Assembly (NCBI GenBank): GCA_022841525.1 | Contig: JALHRI010000017.1 | Span: 1 to 36,257 of the forward strand | Direction: 5' to 3' | Source of the DNA: Alphaproteobacteria bacterium | GTDB taxonomy: Bacteria > Pseudomonadota > Alphaproteobacteria > Rickettsiales > UBA3002 | DNA length: 36,257 nt | Shown: one piece after another, positions 35,879-36,257 of the stretch | How positions within the stretch are numbered: position 1 is the stretch's first letter | How the letters are laid out: every line of letters begins with the position of its first letter | Position numbers and translations under genes: made by a program | Notes under the pieces: generated by a model | The model's database searches: none | Seen by the model: the letters and a program-made list of their open reading frames with translations, nothing else | Told to the model about the DNA's origin: nothing

Positions 35879-36257
35879 GTGCGTAGTCAGAAAGCCGATG
35901 TCTGCTTGATTCTTGAAGGCACCTATCCGTATGTCACCGGCGGTGTTTCCGGTTGGTGTCACACCTTGCTGCAGGAGCAAAGCCATTTGAGCTTTCACCT
36001 CTGCGCGATTGTACCCAAAGATGCCGAGCTGGAACTAAAATATAATCTACCAAGCAACGTGGTAGGCCTGACCACCATCGCGCTTAATGATATGCCCAAA
36101 GGCGCAAGCTTAAGCGGTATTAGCGCCACGCGCCTGCACCAAAAATTACGCGCACCAGTGGCCACACTGACCAGCCCACGACCGATGGAACTGGAAGAAC
36201 TCAAAACGCTGATTGATGCGCTGGGCAATCAGAAAAGCATTCTCGGTTCGGAAGTAC
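35879..36257 (+). CDS. pelF: PelF glycosyltransferase (5' part, GTG start)
   Basis: The gene runs off the window end; 126 codons are visible. The start is GTG at 35879, with AGGAGA 7 nt upstream and 12 nt after the pelE stop. The peptide opens with ADVCLILEGTYPYVTGGVSGWCHTLLQ (residues 6-32, broken by no stop), the characteristic N-terminal loop of PelF, a GT4-type cytosolic glycosyltransferase that uses UDP-sugars to polymerise Pel. Residues 21-26 (GGVSGW) form the nucleotide-sugar loop typical of GT-B enzymes. No in-frame ATG is as well placed. pelG is expected downstream, beyond the window. Confidence 0.93.
   Translation, partial: MRSQKADVCLILEGTYPYVTGGVSGWCHTLLQEQSHLSFHLCAIVPKDAELELKYNLPSNVVGLTTIALNDMPKGASLSGISATRLHQKLRAPVATLTSPRPMELEELKTLIDALGNQKSILGSEV

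Noticed and set aside
35195-35998. 267-codon minus-strand reading frame
   Set aside because: It is antisense to pelE and the pelF start, both well supported.

Overview
This window reads as a chromosomal segment of a Gram-negative bacterium, most likely an alphaproteobacterium. That placement rests on gene content, not on a database search: coq7-type ubiquinone synthesis, an aminoglycoside-phosphotransferase-fold homoserine kinase, two-subunit glycyl-tRNA synthetase, DsbB, a bactofilin, pyruvate phosphate dikinase, CCA-encoding tRNA genes and outer-membrane proteins. Core genes look moderately GC-rich. Several orphan genes (3.4-5.7 kb, 7.7-8.8 kb, 9.9-10.7 kb, 18.6-19.5 kb) are visibly more AT-rich and look like accessory DNA.

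Layout. (1) 1-3358: the end of a four-gene tripartite exporter: DevC/FtsX-type permease, ATPase, HlyD/DevB-type adaptor and NodT/TolC-type outer-membrane lipoprotein, with overlapping or near-overlapping genes. (2) 3433-5747: two unrecognised genes with a decayed second copy of the lepA 5' end between them. (3) 5883-7688: lepA. (4) 7654-10982: accessory minus-strand genes (two unknowns, a GNAT acetyltransferase, a nucleotidyltransferase) up to tRNA-Leu(CAA), with att-like scraps of the tRNA 3' end. (5) 11069-12725: dsbB, coq7, a small protein and a small lipoprotein. (6) 12793-13121: three tandem 84/85-bp repeats built from pieces of a tRNA, running directly into an intact tRNA-Ile2(CAU). (7) 13229-14950: DEAD-box helicase and cold-shock protein. 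(8) 15211-18570: glyQ-panD-34-aa membrane peptide-glyS. (9) 18572-22339: an orphan gene and ppdK with a structured leader. (10) 22343-26882: thrB-rnhA-secreted protein, bactofilin, nth, an orphan membrane protein and a nitroreductase. (11) 27122-36257: low-molecular-weight tyrosine phosphatase, an NAD-dependent sugar epimerase, and the start of a pel exopolysaccharide operon (pelB-pelD-pelE-pelF, cut off by the window end).

The most coherent system is the pel locus. The epimerase is a candidate PelX (UDP-GlcNAc to UDP-GalNAc). PelF would polymerise, and PelD (c-di-GMP receptor with a retained RxxD I-site) and PelE would form the inner-membrane complex. PelB is an unusually long TPR scaffold plus outer-membrane barrel. 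Neither pelA nor pelC sits in its usual place. The 446-bp AT-rich gap ahead of pelB carries two spaced pairs of DnaA-box-like sites.

The most novel-looking non-coding features are the tRNA-derived tandem array at 12793-13045, the lepA 5' remnant at 4206-4280, and a recurring promoter layout with a -10 hexamer only 6-8 nt from ATG, which suggests leaderless or nearly leaderless mRNAs. No integrase, transposase, CRISPR array or recognisable transcription-factor gene was seen.
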